In this document: in pieces, positions 41,985 to 50,942 of the stretch
How positions within the stretch are numbered: position 1 is the first letter of the stretch
Layout: every line of letters starts with the position of its first letter
Assembly (NCBI GenBank): GCA_016705475.1
Contig: JADIYD010000008.1
Coordinates: forward strand, 127,970-191,969
Length of the DNA stretch: 64,000 bases
Direction of reading: 5' to 3'
Source: Betaproteobacteria bacterium
GTDB taxonomy: Bacteria > Pseudomonadota > Gammaproteobacteria > Burkholderiales > Rhodocyclaceae
Position numbers and translations under genes: made by a program
Notes under the pieces: generated by a model
The model's database searches: none
The model's input: the letters and a program-made list of their open reading frames with translations, nothing else
Told to the model about the DNA's origin: nothing

Positions 41985-43931
41985 GTGCAGCAGATTCCGG
42001 CGTTCGCCGGCCGAAAACTTGTTTTGTTTGCCTTTGCGGCAATACTTCTGATTTGGGGCATCCTTGCCCTCGATTGGTGGTCAATCAATAGCCACTCGTC
42101 GTCAGAGCTGGACGGTTCTTCGGGCGAGTTCATGGGTGTGGATGCCCCGTCATGGGGTTTCCTGCTGTTCGCCATCGGCCTGGTTGCCACCCTGCTTATC
42201 GTCGAAGGCTGTCGCCTGTTGTTCGGCCTGCGTGAGCAGGCAAATCGCCAGTTTGCCCTGCAACGAAGGATGATCGACCACGCCGCCGAGGCGATGATCC
42301 TGACCGACGCCGCGCAGCGGATACTGACGGTCAATGCGGCTTTCGAGCAGACCACCGGATACCGGGCTAGCGAGGTGCTCGGACTGACGCCGACCAAGCT
42401 CTGCGAGGAGCATCATGGCCTGAACTTCCATCGCAATGTCTGGGATTTCGTCGCCGAGCACGGTCACTGGGAAGGCGAAATCTGGGATAGGCGCAAGGAT
42501 GGCTCGATCTATCCGAAGCAAATGCGCATTGCGGCAATTTACGATGATGCCGGGCTGATTACACATTTTGTCGCCACCTTTGCCGATATCAGCGAAACCA
42601 AGGCTCAGGCGGAACGCTTTGACTACCTGGCGCATCACGATCAGCTGACCAACCTGCCAAACCGTCTGGCGCTCGACAGCCACCTCGATGCGCTGCTCGA
42701 TGGGGCTGTGCCCGGTATCAACCGCCTGGCGTTGATGATCATCGACCTCGATAATTTCAAGACGGTGAATGATTCATTGGGCCATCATTCCGGCGACCGG
42801 CTCCTGGCTGAACTGGCGCGCCGCATGGGGGCGGAAATGGACCGCTCAACGCGTTTGTTCCGCCTCGGTGGTGACGAGTTCGTCGTCGTCTTCGATCAGC
42901 TTGATCGCGACAACGCGGTTGTCGTGCTGGTTGATCGTCTGGTCTCGGTCATCGGCCTCCCCTGCGAGATCGATGGCCATTCTCTGCACATCACGCCCTC
43001 GATCGGTATCAGCCTCTATCCCGAACATGGCCGGGACGGACTGACCCTGATCCGCAATGCCGATGCGGCAATGTACGCAGCCAAGGCTGCCGGCCGTCAC
43101 AATTACAAGTTCTTTGCCGACTCGATGAATGCCGCCGCGAACAAGCGCCTGCATCTGGAGAGCGAATTGTGGCGGGCGCTGGCCGAGAACCAGCTGGTGC
43201 TTCATTACCAGCCGCAGATCGACTTGCTGAACGGCAAAGTGGTGGGTGTCGAGGCGCTCGTGCGCTGGGCCCACCCGGTACGCGGCATGATCGCCCCGGC
43301 CGACTTCATCCCGGTGGCCGAAGAGTGCGGGCTGATCCTGCAGCTTGGGCACTGGGTGTTGCTGACGGCGTGCCGGCAGGTCAGAGCCTGGCTCGATGCC
43401 GGGATCGACATGGGTGAAATGGCCGTCAATATTTCAGCACACCAGTTCCGTCAGCCCGATTTCGTGCAGACGGTAAGGGGGATTCTGGCCGAAACAGGCT
43501 TGCCGGCCGATCGGCTGGAACTGGAGATTACTGAAAGTACCGTCATGCACGGGGTTGATGCGGCGATCCAGACGCTGGCCCAACTCAAGGCCATGGGTGT
43601 CCGTCTGGCCATCGACGATTTTGGCACGGGTTACTCGTCGCTATCCTACCTGCGCCGCTTCCCGCTGGATCGCCTGAAAATAGACCGCTCTTTCCTGGCT
43701 GACGTGGATACCGATCCGGAGGCCGCTTCGTTGGTCACTTCCATTGTCATGCTCGGTCGTTCACTTGGCCTGCAACTGGTGGCCGAGGGGGTCGAGAATT
43801 TCGCCCAGGCCGAATTCCTGCGCACACTCGAATGCGAGCGCGTCCAGGGCTTCCATTTCTACCAGCCGGTGTCGGCCGACGAGGTCATCGGTTTTGGCCG
43901 CTGCGAAGACTACGCTGTGCTCCCCGCCTGA
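41985..43931 (+). CDS. PAS-GGDEF-EAL c-di-GMP turnover protein
   Basis: The 648-residue protein (GTG start) has two membrane helices (about 11-29 and 56-76), a PAS domain (about 90-205), a GGDEF domain with intact RLGGDEFVVVF, and an EAL domain with EALVRW, NISAHQF, ITEST and the catalytic DDFGTGYSS. Both catalytic motifs are intact, so it could make or degrade c-di-GMP; in this architecture the EAL side often dominates. The 163 bases upstream hold no gene; GGCTAAGTT occurs twice there (about 41854 and 41971). Confidence 0.93.
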   Translation: MQQIPAFAGRKLVLFAFAAILLIWGILALDWWSINSHSSSELDGSSGEFMGVDAPSWGFLLFAIGLVATLLIVEGCRLLFGLREQANRQFALQRRMIDHAAEAMILTDAAQRILTVNAAFEQTTGYRASEVLGLTPTKLCEEHHGLNFHRNVWDFVAEHGHWEGEIWDRRKDGSIYPKQMRIAAIYDDAGLITHFVATFADISETKAQAERFDYLAHHDQLTNLPNRLALDSHLDALLDGAVPGINRLALMIIDLDNFKTVNDSLGHHSGDRLLAELARRMGAEMDRSTRLFRLGGDEFVVVFDQLDRDNAVVVLVDRLVSVIGLPCEIDGHSLHITPSIGISLYPEHGRDGLTLIRNADAAMYAAKAAGRHNYKFFADSMNAAANKRLHLESELWRALAENQLVLHYQPQIDLLNGKVVGVEALVRWAHPVRGMIAPADFIPVAEECGLILQLGHWVLLTACRQVRAWLDAGIDMGEMAVNISAHQFRQPDFVQTVRGILAETGLPADRLELEITESTVMHGVDAAIQTLAQLKAMGVRLAIDDFGTGYSSLSYLRRFPLDRLKIDRSFLADVDTDPEAASLVTSIVMLGRSLGLQLVAEGVENFAQAEFLRTLECERVQGFHFYQPVSADEVIGFGRCEDYAVLPA

Positions 43932-43992
43932 TCTGACTTGACCCGCAGGCGTGGGGGCCTAAAATTCAAGCCTTTACGACACGGAGTTGAGC

Positions 43993-44859
43993 ATGAAAAT
44001 TGGATTTATCGGCCTCGGCATCATGGGGCGCCCGATGGCGCTCAACCTCATCAAAGGTGGCCATGCCGTCACCGTCTGGGCGCGCCGCGCCGAATCCATG
44101 CAGCCGCTGCTTGACGCAGGGGCCAATGGCGCCGCCAGCCCGGCCGAAGCCGCCCGCGGCAACGAACTGGTTATTTCCATGGTGGCCGACGCGCCCGACG
44201 TTGCCGAAGTCATGCGCGGGGTCGCCAGCATCGGGCAGGCCGGGTTGGTCGCCGTCGATATGAGCACCATCGCGCCGGCTGCGGCGCGGAAAATCGGCGA
44301 AGACCTCGCCGCAGCCGGTGTCGACTTCATGGATGCACCGGTGTCCGGCGGTGAAGTCGGCGCCATTGCTGGCACCCTGTCGATCATGGCTGGCGGTTCC
44401 GAAGCGGCCTTTGCACGTGCAAAGCCGGCTTTTGAATGCATGGGCAAGAACATCGTGCACGTCGGCGCCAGCGGGGCAGGGCAGGTCACCAAGGCGGCCA
44501 ACCAGATCGTGACTGGCATGGGCGTGCTGGCGGTGGCCGAGGCCTTTGCTTTTGCGGCCAAAAACGGCGTTGACCGTGGCAAGGTGCGCGAGGCGCTACT
44601 TGGCGGCTTTGCCTACTCGAAAATTCTTGAAAACCACGGCCAGCGCATGCTCGACCGCAATTTCAAGCCGGGTTTCAAGAGCTGGATGCATGAAAAGGAT
44701 CTGAACATCGTCATGCAGACGGCGCACGAACTGGGCCTTTGCCTGCCCGGTTCGGCGGCGACGGCGCAGATGTTCAGTGCCATGGTCGGTTCCGGCATGG
44801 GCGAAGACGACTCGATTGCCGTGCTCAAATTGCTTGAGCGCTTGTCGGGGCAGGAATGA
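43993..44859 (+). CDS. Beta-hydroxyacid dehydrogenase, GarR/tartronate semialdehyde reductase type
   Basis: The 288-residue protein starts MKIGFIGLGIMGRPMALNL, the NAD(P) Rossmann motif. It has the substrate signature FMDAPVSGGEVGAIAG and the catalytic lysine region GAGQVTKAANQ. GarR, GlxR and 3-hydroxyisobutyrate dehydrogenase share these. The closest match by motif is 2-hydroxy-3-oxopropionate reductase, but no glyoxylate carboligase gene is near. ATGA overlap with the next gene, a paralogue. Confidence 0.88.
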   Translation: MKIGFIGLGIMGRPMALNLIKGGHAVTVWARRAESMQPLLDAGANGAASPAEAARGNELVISMVADAPDVAEVMRGVASIGQAGLVAVDMSTIAPAAARKIGEDLAAAGVDFMDAPVSGGEVGAIAGTLSIMAGGSEAAFARAKPAFECMGKNIVHVGASGAGQVTKAANQIVTGMGVLAVAEAFAFAAKNGVDRGKVREALLGGFAYSKILENHGQRMLDRNFKPGFKSWMHEKDLNIVMQTAHELGLCLPGSAATAQMFSAMVGSGMGEDDSIAVLKLLERLSGQE

Positions 44860-45710
44860 AGTTAGGCTTCATCGGCCTCGGTGCCATGGGGCGCCCGATG
44901 GCGCTGCATCTGCAACGGGCTGGCCATGAACTGGCTGTCTGGGCACGACGCCCGGAGAGCATTGGCGATCTGTCGGTAAGCATCTGCGCTACGCCGGCCG
45001 AATTGGGGCGTTGCTGCGAAGTGGTGTTCACGGTGATCACCTCGAGTGCCGACGTCGAAGGTGTTGCGCTCGGCAAGGATGGCCTGATTGAGGGCATGGC
45101 GCCCGGTTCGGTGCTGGTCGATTGCTCGACCATTGCGCCCGATGCGGCGCGGCATATCGCTGAAAAGCTTGGCGAAAAAGGCATTCATTTTCTTGATGCG
45201 CCCGTTTCCGGCGGTGAGCAGGGCGCCATCGACGCCACGCTGGCCATCATGGCCGGCGGCGATGCGGCGGTGCTCGACCGCGTGCGGCCGCTGCTCGACT
45301 GTCTGGGCAAGCGCATCGTTCATATCGGCCCGAATGGCGCCGGGCAGGTGGCCAAGGCTTGCAATCAGATGATCATGGTCGCCGCCATCGAAGCGGCTGC
45401 CGAGGCGATGCGGCTGGCGGCCGCCGCAGGGGTCGATTGCGGCAAGGTCAGGCAGGCTTTGTCCGGTGGCTCGGCCGCTTCCCGCGTGCTCGATGTCATG
45501 GGCGAGCGCATGGTTCGCCGGGATTTTTCGGCGGGCATCGAAGCCCGCCTGCATCACAAGGATTTCGGTTTGGTTCTTGAGGCGGCCCGGCAAAGTGGTG
45601 TGCCCGTGCCGCTTGCGGCGGCCGTCGCCCAGCAGCTCAATGCGCTGATGGCGCAGGGCTGGGGGCGGGACGACACGTCTTCATTGCTGCGCGTTCTGGA
45701 GCTGGCATGA
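44856..45710 (+). CDS. Second beta-hydroxyacid dehydrogenase, tandem paralogue
   Basis: The 284-residue protein starts MKLGFIGLGAMGRPMALHL and keeps FLDAPVSGGEQGAIDA and the catalytic-lysine region GAGQVAKACNQ. It is clearly homologous along its full length to the preceding product, the result of an old tandem duplication. The substrate probably differs (3-hydroxyisobutyrate or another short hydroxyacid). Its TGA overlaps the PilZ gene ATG, so all three are coupled. Confidence 0.87.
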   Translation: MKLGFIGLGAMGRPMALHLQRAGHELAVWARRPESIGDLSVSICATPAELGRCCEVVFTVITSSADVEGVALGKDGLIEGMAPGSVLVDCSTIAPDAARHIAEKLGEKGIHFLDAPVSGGEQGAIDATLAIMAGGDAAVLDRVRPLLDCLGKRIVHIGPNGAGQVAKACNQMIMVAAIEAAAEAMRLAAAAGVDCGKVRQALSGGSAASRVLDVMGERMVRRDFSAGIEARLHHKDFGLVLEAARQSGVPVPLAAAVAQQLNALMAQGWGRDDTSSLLRVLELA

Positions 45711-46450
45711 GTCAGATCGCGCAACTCTCCGAAGCGGAAATCGAAGAGCGTTTCCATGTTGTCGGCACGCGGCCGATCGCCTTTCTGCTCGGCGGCTATG
45801 CCCGGACAAACGATCAGTTTTCTGTCTCGTTTGGCGGTGAGGAGATGATGCTCACGACGCTGCTCATTGCCCAGCCGGATCGAAATCTGCTCGTTTTTGA
45901 TTGCAGCGGCAGCGCCGATATCAATCGGCGTTTTCTGCAAAGCAGCCACAACGTGTTTGCCGGGCGTCCCGGTGGTATCCATGTGCAATTCACCACCGGG
46001 CGGGCCTCGGAGATGATCTATGGTGGCAGCAAGGCGTTTTCGGTGGCCTTGCCGAAACACGTTGTTCGCCTGCAACGCCGCGACACGTTCCGGATCGAAA
46101 CGCCACGTGGCAAACCGCTTCAGTTCTTCGGTCGTCTGGCCAGCGGAAAGTTGCTCAACTTCCCGGCACATGACATCTCCGTGGCCGGGCTAGGCATGAC
46201 TGCTTTGGCCCTGCCCGATGGCCTGGCACCGGGAGACCGGCTGGACAATTGCCATTTTGCCCTGCCCGAAGACGAGCACGAGTTGTTCTTCAGCGCGATG
46301 GTCCGCCATGTCACGCCGCAGGTCGGACGAACCGGTCAGCAGCAATGGCGGATCGGCCTGCATGTCGAGAACATGCCGGGCGTCGAGGAAAGTCGTATCC
46401 AGCGCTATATCGCCAAGGTTGAACGCGAGCGGCACGAACTGCTTGCCTAG
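45707..46450 (+). CDS. YcgR-like PilZ-domain c-di-GMP effector
   Basis: The 247-residue protein has an N-terminal YcgR-N-type beta domain (about 1-110) and a C-terminal PilZ domain with the c-di-GMP motif VRLQRRDTFRIETP and DISVAGLGM (D/NxSxxG). YcgR slows flagellar rotation when bound to c-di-GMP; no flagellar genes are in the window, so the target is unknown. Its coupling to two metabolic dehydrogenases is odd. Confidence 0.88.
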   Translation: MSQIAQLSEAEIEERFHVVGTRPIAFLLGGYARTNDQFSVSFGGEEMMLTTLLIAQPDRNLLVFDCSGSADINRRFLQSSHNVFAGRPGGIHVQFTTGRASEMIYGGSKAFSVALPKHVVRLQRRDTFRIETPRGKPLQFFGRLASGKLLNFPAHDISVAGLGMTALALPDGLAPGDRLDNCHFALPEDEHELFFSAMVRHVTPQVGRTGQQQWRIGLHVENMPGVEESRIQRYIAKVERERHELLA

Positions 46451-46482
46451 CTGGTGAGCGTCGTGGTCTGCCAAGCAGACCG

Positions 46483-47454
46483 CTAGCAAATGTCGCAGCG
46501 ATGAATCTCGACTGTGGCGTGGACAATTTCTTCATGTACGGCGAGCGCTTCGCGGATATGCATGGGGGTCAGCGTCTCGTCATGGGTCAGCAGGCTCAGC
46601 GCGCAGGCGTAAGCGCCGGTGCCGACGCGCCAGACGTGGAGGTCGGTCAGTTCGGTCTGGCCAGCCGAGGGTAGCTGCGCGATGACCTCGCGAATTTCTG
46701 CGACGACCGGGTGATCCATCTCACGGTCGAGCAGGACACGGCTGCTCTGCACGATGAGGTTTTTCGCCCACAGCGCAACCAGCACGGCACCGACGATGCC
46801 GGTCGCCGGGTCGAGCCAGGCCCAGCCGTAGAACCAGCCGCCGGCCAGCGCGGCGATCGCGAGGACCGAGGTGGCGGCATCGGTGACGACGTGGATGTAG
46901 GCCGCCTTCAGATTGAGGTCGTGGTGATGATCGTGGCCGTGATCATGGTGGTGATGGCCATGCCCATGATCGTGCCCGTGGTCGTGGGCGTTGCCGAGAA
47001 TCAGCGCGCAGACGAGGTTGACCACGAGGCCGAGGACGGCGACGGCCATGGCTTCCTGATAGTGAATTTCCTGCGGCGACCACAGCCGTTCGAGCGAGCC
47101 GATGACCATGGCGGCGGCGACGCCGAGCAGGAAGATGGCGCTCGTATAGCTGGCCAGCACCTCGATTTTCCAGGTGCCGAAGGCAAAGCTCGGGTCGGCG
47201 GCGTACTTGCGTGCCGCGCTGTAGGCGAAGGCGGAGAGGCCGATGGCCAGGGCGTGCGAGCTCATGTGCCAGCCGTCGGCCAGCACGGCCATCGAATTGA
47301 ACCACCAGCCGGCGACAATCTCGACCAGCATGGTGGCGATGGTGATCCACATGACGAGGCGCGTGCCGCGTTCGGCCGCGGCGTTGCCGGCCGAGTAGCT
47401 ATGGTTGTGTGCCCAGCGGCTCAGGTCGTGACGTTTGTCGTCCATGCTGATCAT
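46483..47454 (-). CDS. Cation diffusion facilitator (DmeF-type) divalent metal exporter
   Basis: The 323-residue protein has six membrane helices, the metal-site motifs DGWHMSSHALAIGLS and HVVTDAATSVLAIAAL, and a His/Asp/Gly-rich loop between helices 4 and 5 (about residues 170-190). The cytoplasmic C-terminal domain ends HATVEIHRCDIC. DmeF and similar CDFs export Co2+/Ni2+/Zn2+ against protons. The ATG at 47454 overlaps the aldolase TGA, so translation is coupled to a methionine-salvage gene; that pairing has no obvious reason. Confidence 0.9.
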   Translation of the reverse strand: MISMDDKRHDLSRWAHNHSYSAGNAAAERGTRLVMWITIATMLVEIVAGWWFNSMAVLADGWHMSSHALAIGLSAFAYSAARKYAADPSFAFGTWKIEVLASYTSAIFLLGVAAAMVIGSLERLWSPQEIHYQEAMAVAVLGLVVNLVCALILGNAHDHGHDHGHGHHHHDHGHDHHHDLNLKAAYIHVVTDAATSVLAIAALAGGWFYGWAWLDPATGIVGAVLVALWAKNLIVQSSRVLLDREMDHPVVAEIREVIAQLPSAGQTELTDLHVWRVGTGAYACALSLLTHDETLTPMHIREALAVHEEIVHATVEIHRCDIC

Positions 47455-48080
47455 TGCTGGCCGTAGCCCGCGAATTTTTCCAGCACGGCGGCCATTTCTT
47501 CGGCCGAGAGCAGCACCGGCTGGCCGAGCTGGCAGGCACGCCAGTATTGCTCGCAGAGTTCTTCGAGTTCGATGGCCAGGGCCAATGCCTCGTCGAGGTC
47601 GCGCCCGGCCACGAGCATGCCGTGATTGGCCAGCAGGCAGGCTTTGCGCCCGGTCATGGCGGCCATTGCTGCGGTCGACAGCGTTTCCGAGCCGAAAATG
47701 GAATACTCGGCGCAACGGATGGTGTCGCCGCCGAAGCGGGCGATCATGTAGTGGAACGGAGGAATGTCGAGGCGCAGGCAGGCCAGGCTCACGGCAAACG
47801 GCGAATGGGCGTGCAGCACGGCGCCGACTTCGGGGCGACTGGCGTAGAGGTCGCGGTGGAGGCGCCATTCGGACGACGGCTTGCGGCTGCCGACGTGCGA
47901 GCCATCGAGCGCCATGCGCGGAATGTCGTCTTCGTGCAAGCTGTCGTAGGCCATGCCCGTTGGCGTGATGTAGAAGCCGTCGCCGCTGCGCACGCTGACG
48001 TTGCCGGCGGTGCTGCGATTGAGGCCGGCCGGCTGCATGGCGCGGGCCGTGGCGATCAGTTCGGCGCGCAGGTCAGCCAC
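47451..48080 (-). CDS. Class II aldolase/adducin-family enzyme: MtnB or Ald2-type methionine salvage
   Basis: The 209-residue protein has the zinc site residues E71, H90 and H92 (LHAHSPF) and H153 (ANHGMLVAGRD). It starts with GTG inside the last codons of mtnA, so its substrate is likely the MtnA product, methylthioribulose 1-phosphate. Two known enzymes use it: MtnB (dehydratase) and Ald2 of the DHAP shunt (aldolase giving DHAP and methylthioacetaldehyde). No mtnC or mtnD is adjacent. MtnK/MtnP are also not in the window. Confidence 0.85.
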   Translation of the reverse strand: MADLRAELIATARAMQPAGLNRSTAGNVSVRSGDGFYITPTGMAYDSLHEDDIPRMALDGSHVGSRKPSSEWRLHRDLYASRPEVGAVLHAHSPFAVSLACLRLDIPPFHYMIARFGGDTIRCAEYSIFGSETLSTAAMAAMTGRKACLLANHGMLVAGRDLDEALALAIELEELCEQYWRACQLGQPVLLSAEEMAAVLEKFAGYGQQ

Positions 48081-49161
48081 GGGCTTCCTCCGGGTAGAGT
48101 GCCAGCAGGCCCTCGCGGCTGGCCGGGCAGACGCCGCGTTCGGTGATGATGGCCTTGACCAGCCAGTTCGGCGTTACGTCGAAGGCCGGGTTGGCGACGT
48201 CCTCGCCGGCCGATAGCTGGCGCAGGGCGGTGGGTTGGGCGTGGTGGTCGAGGCCATGGACGAAGCGGAATTCGTCGCCATCGCGTTCCTCGATGGGAAT
48301 GTCGGCGCCGTCGGGGCAGGCGAAATCGAGGGTCGAGCGCGGCGCGGCGACGTAGAAAGGAATGCCGTTGTCGGCGCAGGCCAGCGCCTTGAGATAGGTG
48401 CCGATCTTGTTGGCGACGTCGCCGTTGGCGGCAATGCGGTCGGCGCCGACGATCACGGCATCGACCTTGCCGGCGCGCATGAGCAGGCCGGCGGCGTTGT
48501 CGGCGATCAGCGTGTGCGGCACACCGTGCTGTTCGAGTTCCCAGGCGGTGAGCAGGCCCTGGTTGCGGGGCCGGGTTTCGGAAACCCAGACATGCACCGG
48601 CACGCCGGCATCGTGCGCGGCGTAGATCGGCGACAGCGCCGTGCCGTGGTCCACCGTGGCCAGCCAGCCGGCGTTGCAGTGGGTCATGATGTTGAGCGTC
48701 TGGCCATCGGCGACGATCAGCTCGTTCCACAGCTTGAGGCCGTGCTGGCCGATGGCTGCATTCTGCGCGACGTCTTCCTCGGCAATGGCGGCGGCTTCGG
48801 TCCAGGCCGCTGCACAACGCTGTTCAGCCGACAACGGACGGAGCACACTTTCCATGCGCGTCAGCGCCCAATGCAGATTGACCGCCGTCGGGCGCGTCGA
48901 CCGCAGCAACGCAGCAGCCTCGGCCAGACGAGCATCGGAAGCCTCAAAGTCGAGCGCGATGGCCAGCCCGTAGGCGGCGGTGGCGCCGATCAGTGGCGCG
49001 CCGCGCACCTGCATGGCGCGGATGGCGTGCGCCGCCTCTTCCAGCGTCGCGACGCGAACCCAGTGCAGTGCGTGCGGCAGGCGGGTCTGGTCGATGATGT
49101 CGATGGCGCGCTGTTCAGGATGGGCGCGCAGGGTGCGGGTGGGGGTGCCGTCGATGTTCAT
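48073..49161 (-). CDS. mtnA: Methylthioribose-1-phosphate isomerase MtnA
   Basis: MtnA isomerises methylthioribose 1-phosphate to methylthioribulose 1-phosphate. The 362-residue protein has the eIF2B-like fold with catalytic C162 (THCNAGWLATV) and D241 (VGADRIAANGDVANKIGTY). The initial QVRGAPLIGATAAYG is typical. An ATG at 49170 would add three residues. A reading frame continues upstream to 49725 but that part is antisense to the aminotransferase gene. Confidence 0.94.
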   Translation of the reverse strand: MNIDGTPTRTLRAHPEQRAIDIIDQTRLPHALHWVRVATLEEAAHAIRAMQVRGAPLIGATAAYGLAIALDFEASDARLAEAAALLRSTRPTAVNLHWALTRMESVLRPLSAEQRCAAAWTEAAAIAEEDVAQNAAIGQHGLKLWNELIVADGQTLNIMTHCNAGWLATVDHGTALSPIYAAHDAGVPVHVWVSETRPRNQGLLTAWELEQHGVPHTLIADNAAGLLMRAGKVDAVIVGADRIAANGDVANKIGTYLKALACADNGIPFYVAAPRSTLDFACPDGADIPIEERDGDEFRFVHGLDHHAQPTALRQLSAGEDVANPAFDVTPNWLVKAIITERGVCPASREGLLALYPEEARG

Positions 49162-49209
49162 GGTGCGCATTGTGGCATAGTGGCTTCTTCCAAAACACCC
49201 GCCAGCGCC

Positions 49210-50366
49210 ATGGAATCCACTGTTCGCATCGACTCCCGCTTCCCGGATATGGGGACAACCATCTTCACCGTCATGAGCCGCCTGGCGACGGAGTGCGGGG
49301 CGGTCAACCTGTCGCAGGGCTTCCCGGATTTTCAGGCCGAGCCGGCGCTGTTTGACGCGGTGCATCGCCACATGCTGGCCGGGCGTAACCAGTACGCGCC
49401 GATGGCCGGCATGCCTGAGTTGCGGCAGGCCATCGTCGACAAGGTGGCAGCGCTCTATGGCGTTCGTTACGACGTCGAGTCTGAGGTGACCGTGACGGCC
49501 GGGGCGACGCAGGCCATCTTCACGGCCATCGCCGCCTTCGTGCGGCCGGGCGACGAGGTGATCGTCTTCGAGCCGGTCTACGACTCCTACGTGCCGGCCA
49601 TTGAGACGGTGGGTGGCACGGCGGTTTACGCCCAGCTGACCTTCCCCGATTACGTGCCGGACTGGGATCAGGTGGCGCGCCTGATCACACCGAAAACGCG
49701 GATGATCATCGTCAATTCGCCGCACAACCCGACAGGTAGCCTGTTCTCCACGGTCGACCGGGAAAAACTCGCCAAATTGATATCCGGCACCAACATCGTC
49801 GTGCTTTCCGACGAGGTCACGAGCACATCCTGTTCGATGGCGAACAGCACGCCAGCCTGTGTGCGCATCCCGAACTGGCAGCGCGCAGCATCGTCGTCTC
49901 GAGCTTCGGCAAGACTTACCACATCACTGGCTGGAAGATCGGCTACGTCGTCGGCCCGGCAGCGCTCATGGCCGAGTTCCGCAAGGTGCACCAGTTCAAC
50001 GTTTTCACCGTGCACACGCCGTCGCAGCTGGCGCTTGCCGAGTATATGCAGGACGCCGGGCGCCATCTTCGGCTGGCTGCCTTCTATGAGGAAAAACGTG
50101 ATTTCTTCCGCCAGTTGTTGGCCGCGACACCTTTCGAATTGCTGCCCTGTCGCGGCACCTATTTTCAGCTGGCGCGCTATGACCGCATTTCGGATTTGCC
50201 CGACCGGGCCTTTGCCGAATGGATGACACGCGACGTTGGCGTTGCCGTCATTCCGGTTTCGGCTTTCTATGCCAACGGGCGTGATGACCGGGTTGTTCGC
50301 TTCTGTTTTGCCAAGCAGGAAAGCACGCTCAGGGCTGCCGCAGAGCGCTTGTGTAAAGCATTGTAA
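49210..50366 (+). CDS. Methionine aminotransferase (YbdL-like), one-base frameshift
   Basis: This PLP fold type I enzyme would transaminate 4-methylthio-2-oxobutanoate to methionine, the last step of methionine salvage. It starts MESTVRIDSRFPDMGTTIF. Before the break it shows LSQGFPDF, NQYAPMAG, VTAGATQAIF and NSPHNPTGS; after it come the PLP lysine motif SSFGKTYHITGWKIGY and the C-terminal domain. At about 49817 GACGAGGTCACGAG lacks the T of the expected VYEHILFDG frame. As read, translation in this frame continues to a stop at 50226 with a wrong tail. Its place divergent from mtnA supports the assignment. Confidence 0.87.
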
Positions 50367-50391
50367 TGAAAAATGAATTTATGAAAAATGC

Positions 50392-50421
50392 TTGACCATA
50401 AAGCTCGGGTAAGCGAATAAT
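50392..50421 (+). promoter_or_regulatory. Sigma70-like promoter of mscL
   Basis: TTGACC (50392-50397) and AATAAT (50416-50421) are 18 bases apart, 34 bases before the mscL start. Each matches five of six consensus positions. Confidence 0.55.
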
Positions 50422-50454
50422 CGCCCGGTCAAAACGCTATTTGGGAGAACAACA

Positions 50455-50880
50455 ATGGGAATGGTGCAAGAATTCAAGGAATTTGCCGTCAAGGGCAACG
50501 CGATGGATCTGGCGGTCGGTGTCATCATTGGTGGTGCCTTCGGCAAGATCGTCGACTCCATCGTCGGCGACCTGATCATGCCCTTGGTCAGCCGCATTGT
50601 GGGCAAGATCGATTTCTCCAACCTGTTCGTTATCCTGGGCGATAACCCGAGCAATCTCGTCGCGCTGGCTGACATCAAGAAGGCGGGCATTCCGGTTTTT
50701 GCCTATGGTTCCTTCCTGACCATTCTGGTGAACTTCATCATTCTGGCCTTCATCATCTTCATGATGGTCAAGCAGATGAACCGCATGCGCAACGAAGCGC
50801 CCGCGCCGGAACCGGAAGCCCCGGCTACGCCGGAAGATGTCGTGTTGCTGCGCGAAATTCGCGATTCGCTGAAGAAATAA
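50455..50880 (+). CDS. mscL: Large-conductance mechanosensitive channel MscL
   Basis: MscL opens under membrane tension to release solutes during hypo-osmotic shock. The 141-residue protein starts MGMVQEFKEFAVKGNAMDLA, has helix 1 (VGVIIGGAFGKIVDSIVGDL), a periplasmic loop, helix 2 (about 80-105) and a C-terminal bundle ending EDVVLLREIRDSLKK. GGGAGAAC precedes the ATG. Confidence 0.96.
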   Translation: MGMVQEFKEFAVKGNAMDLAVGVIIGGAFGKIVDSIVGDLIMPLVSRIVGKIDFSNLFVILGDNPSNLVALADIKKAGIPVFAYGSFLTILVNFIILAFIIFMMVKQMNRMRNEAPAPEPEAPATPEDVVLLREIRDSLKK

Positions 50881-50894
50881 AATTTCTTGCAGCC

Positions 50895-50925
50895 GAAAAA
50901 AAGCCGCCTTCGGGCGGCTTTTTTG
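50895..50925. terminator. Rho-independent terminator between mscL and glnE
   Basis: AAAAAAAGCCGCC and GGCGGCTTTTTT flank a TTCG tetraloop. With A and T runs on either side it can serve both convergent genes. Confidence 0.93.
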
Positions 50926-50942
50926 TTGTCCGGACTTGGTGG

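Noticed and set aside
48893..48910. GTCGACCGCAGCAACGCAGC in mtnA as a further element copy
   Set aside because: Lacks the TTTTGGC/T-rich half and lies in an ordinary mtnA helix.
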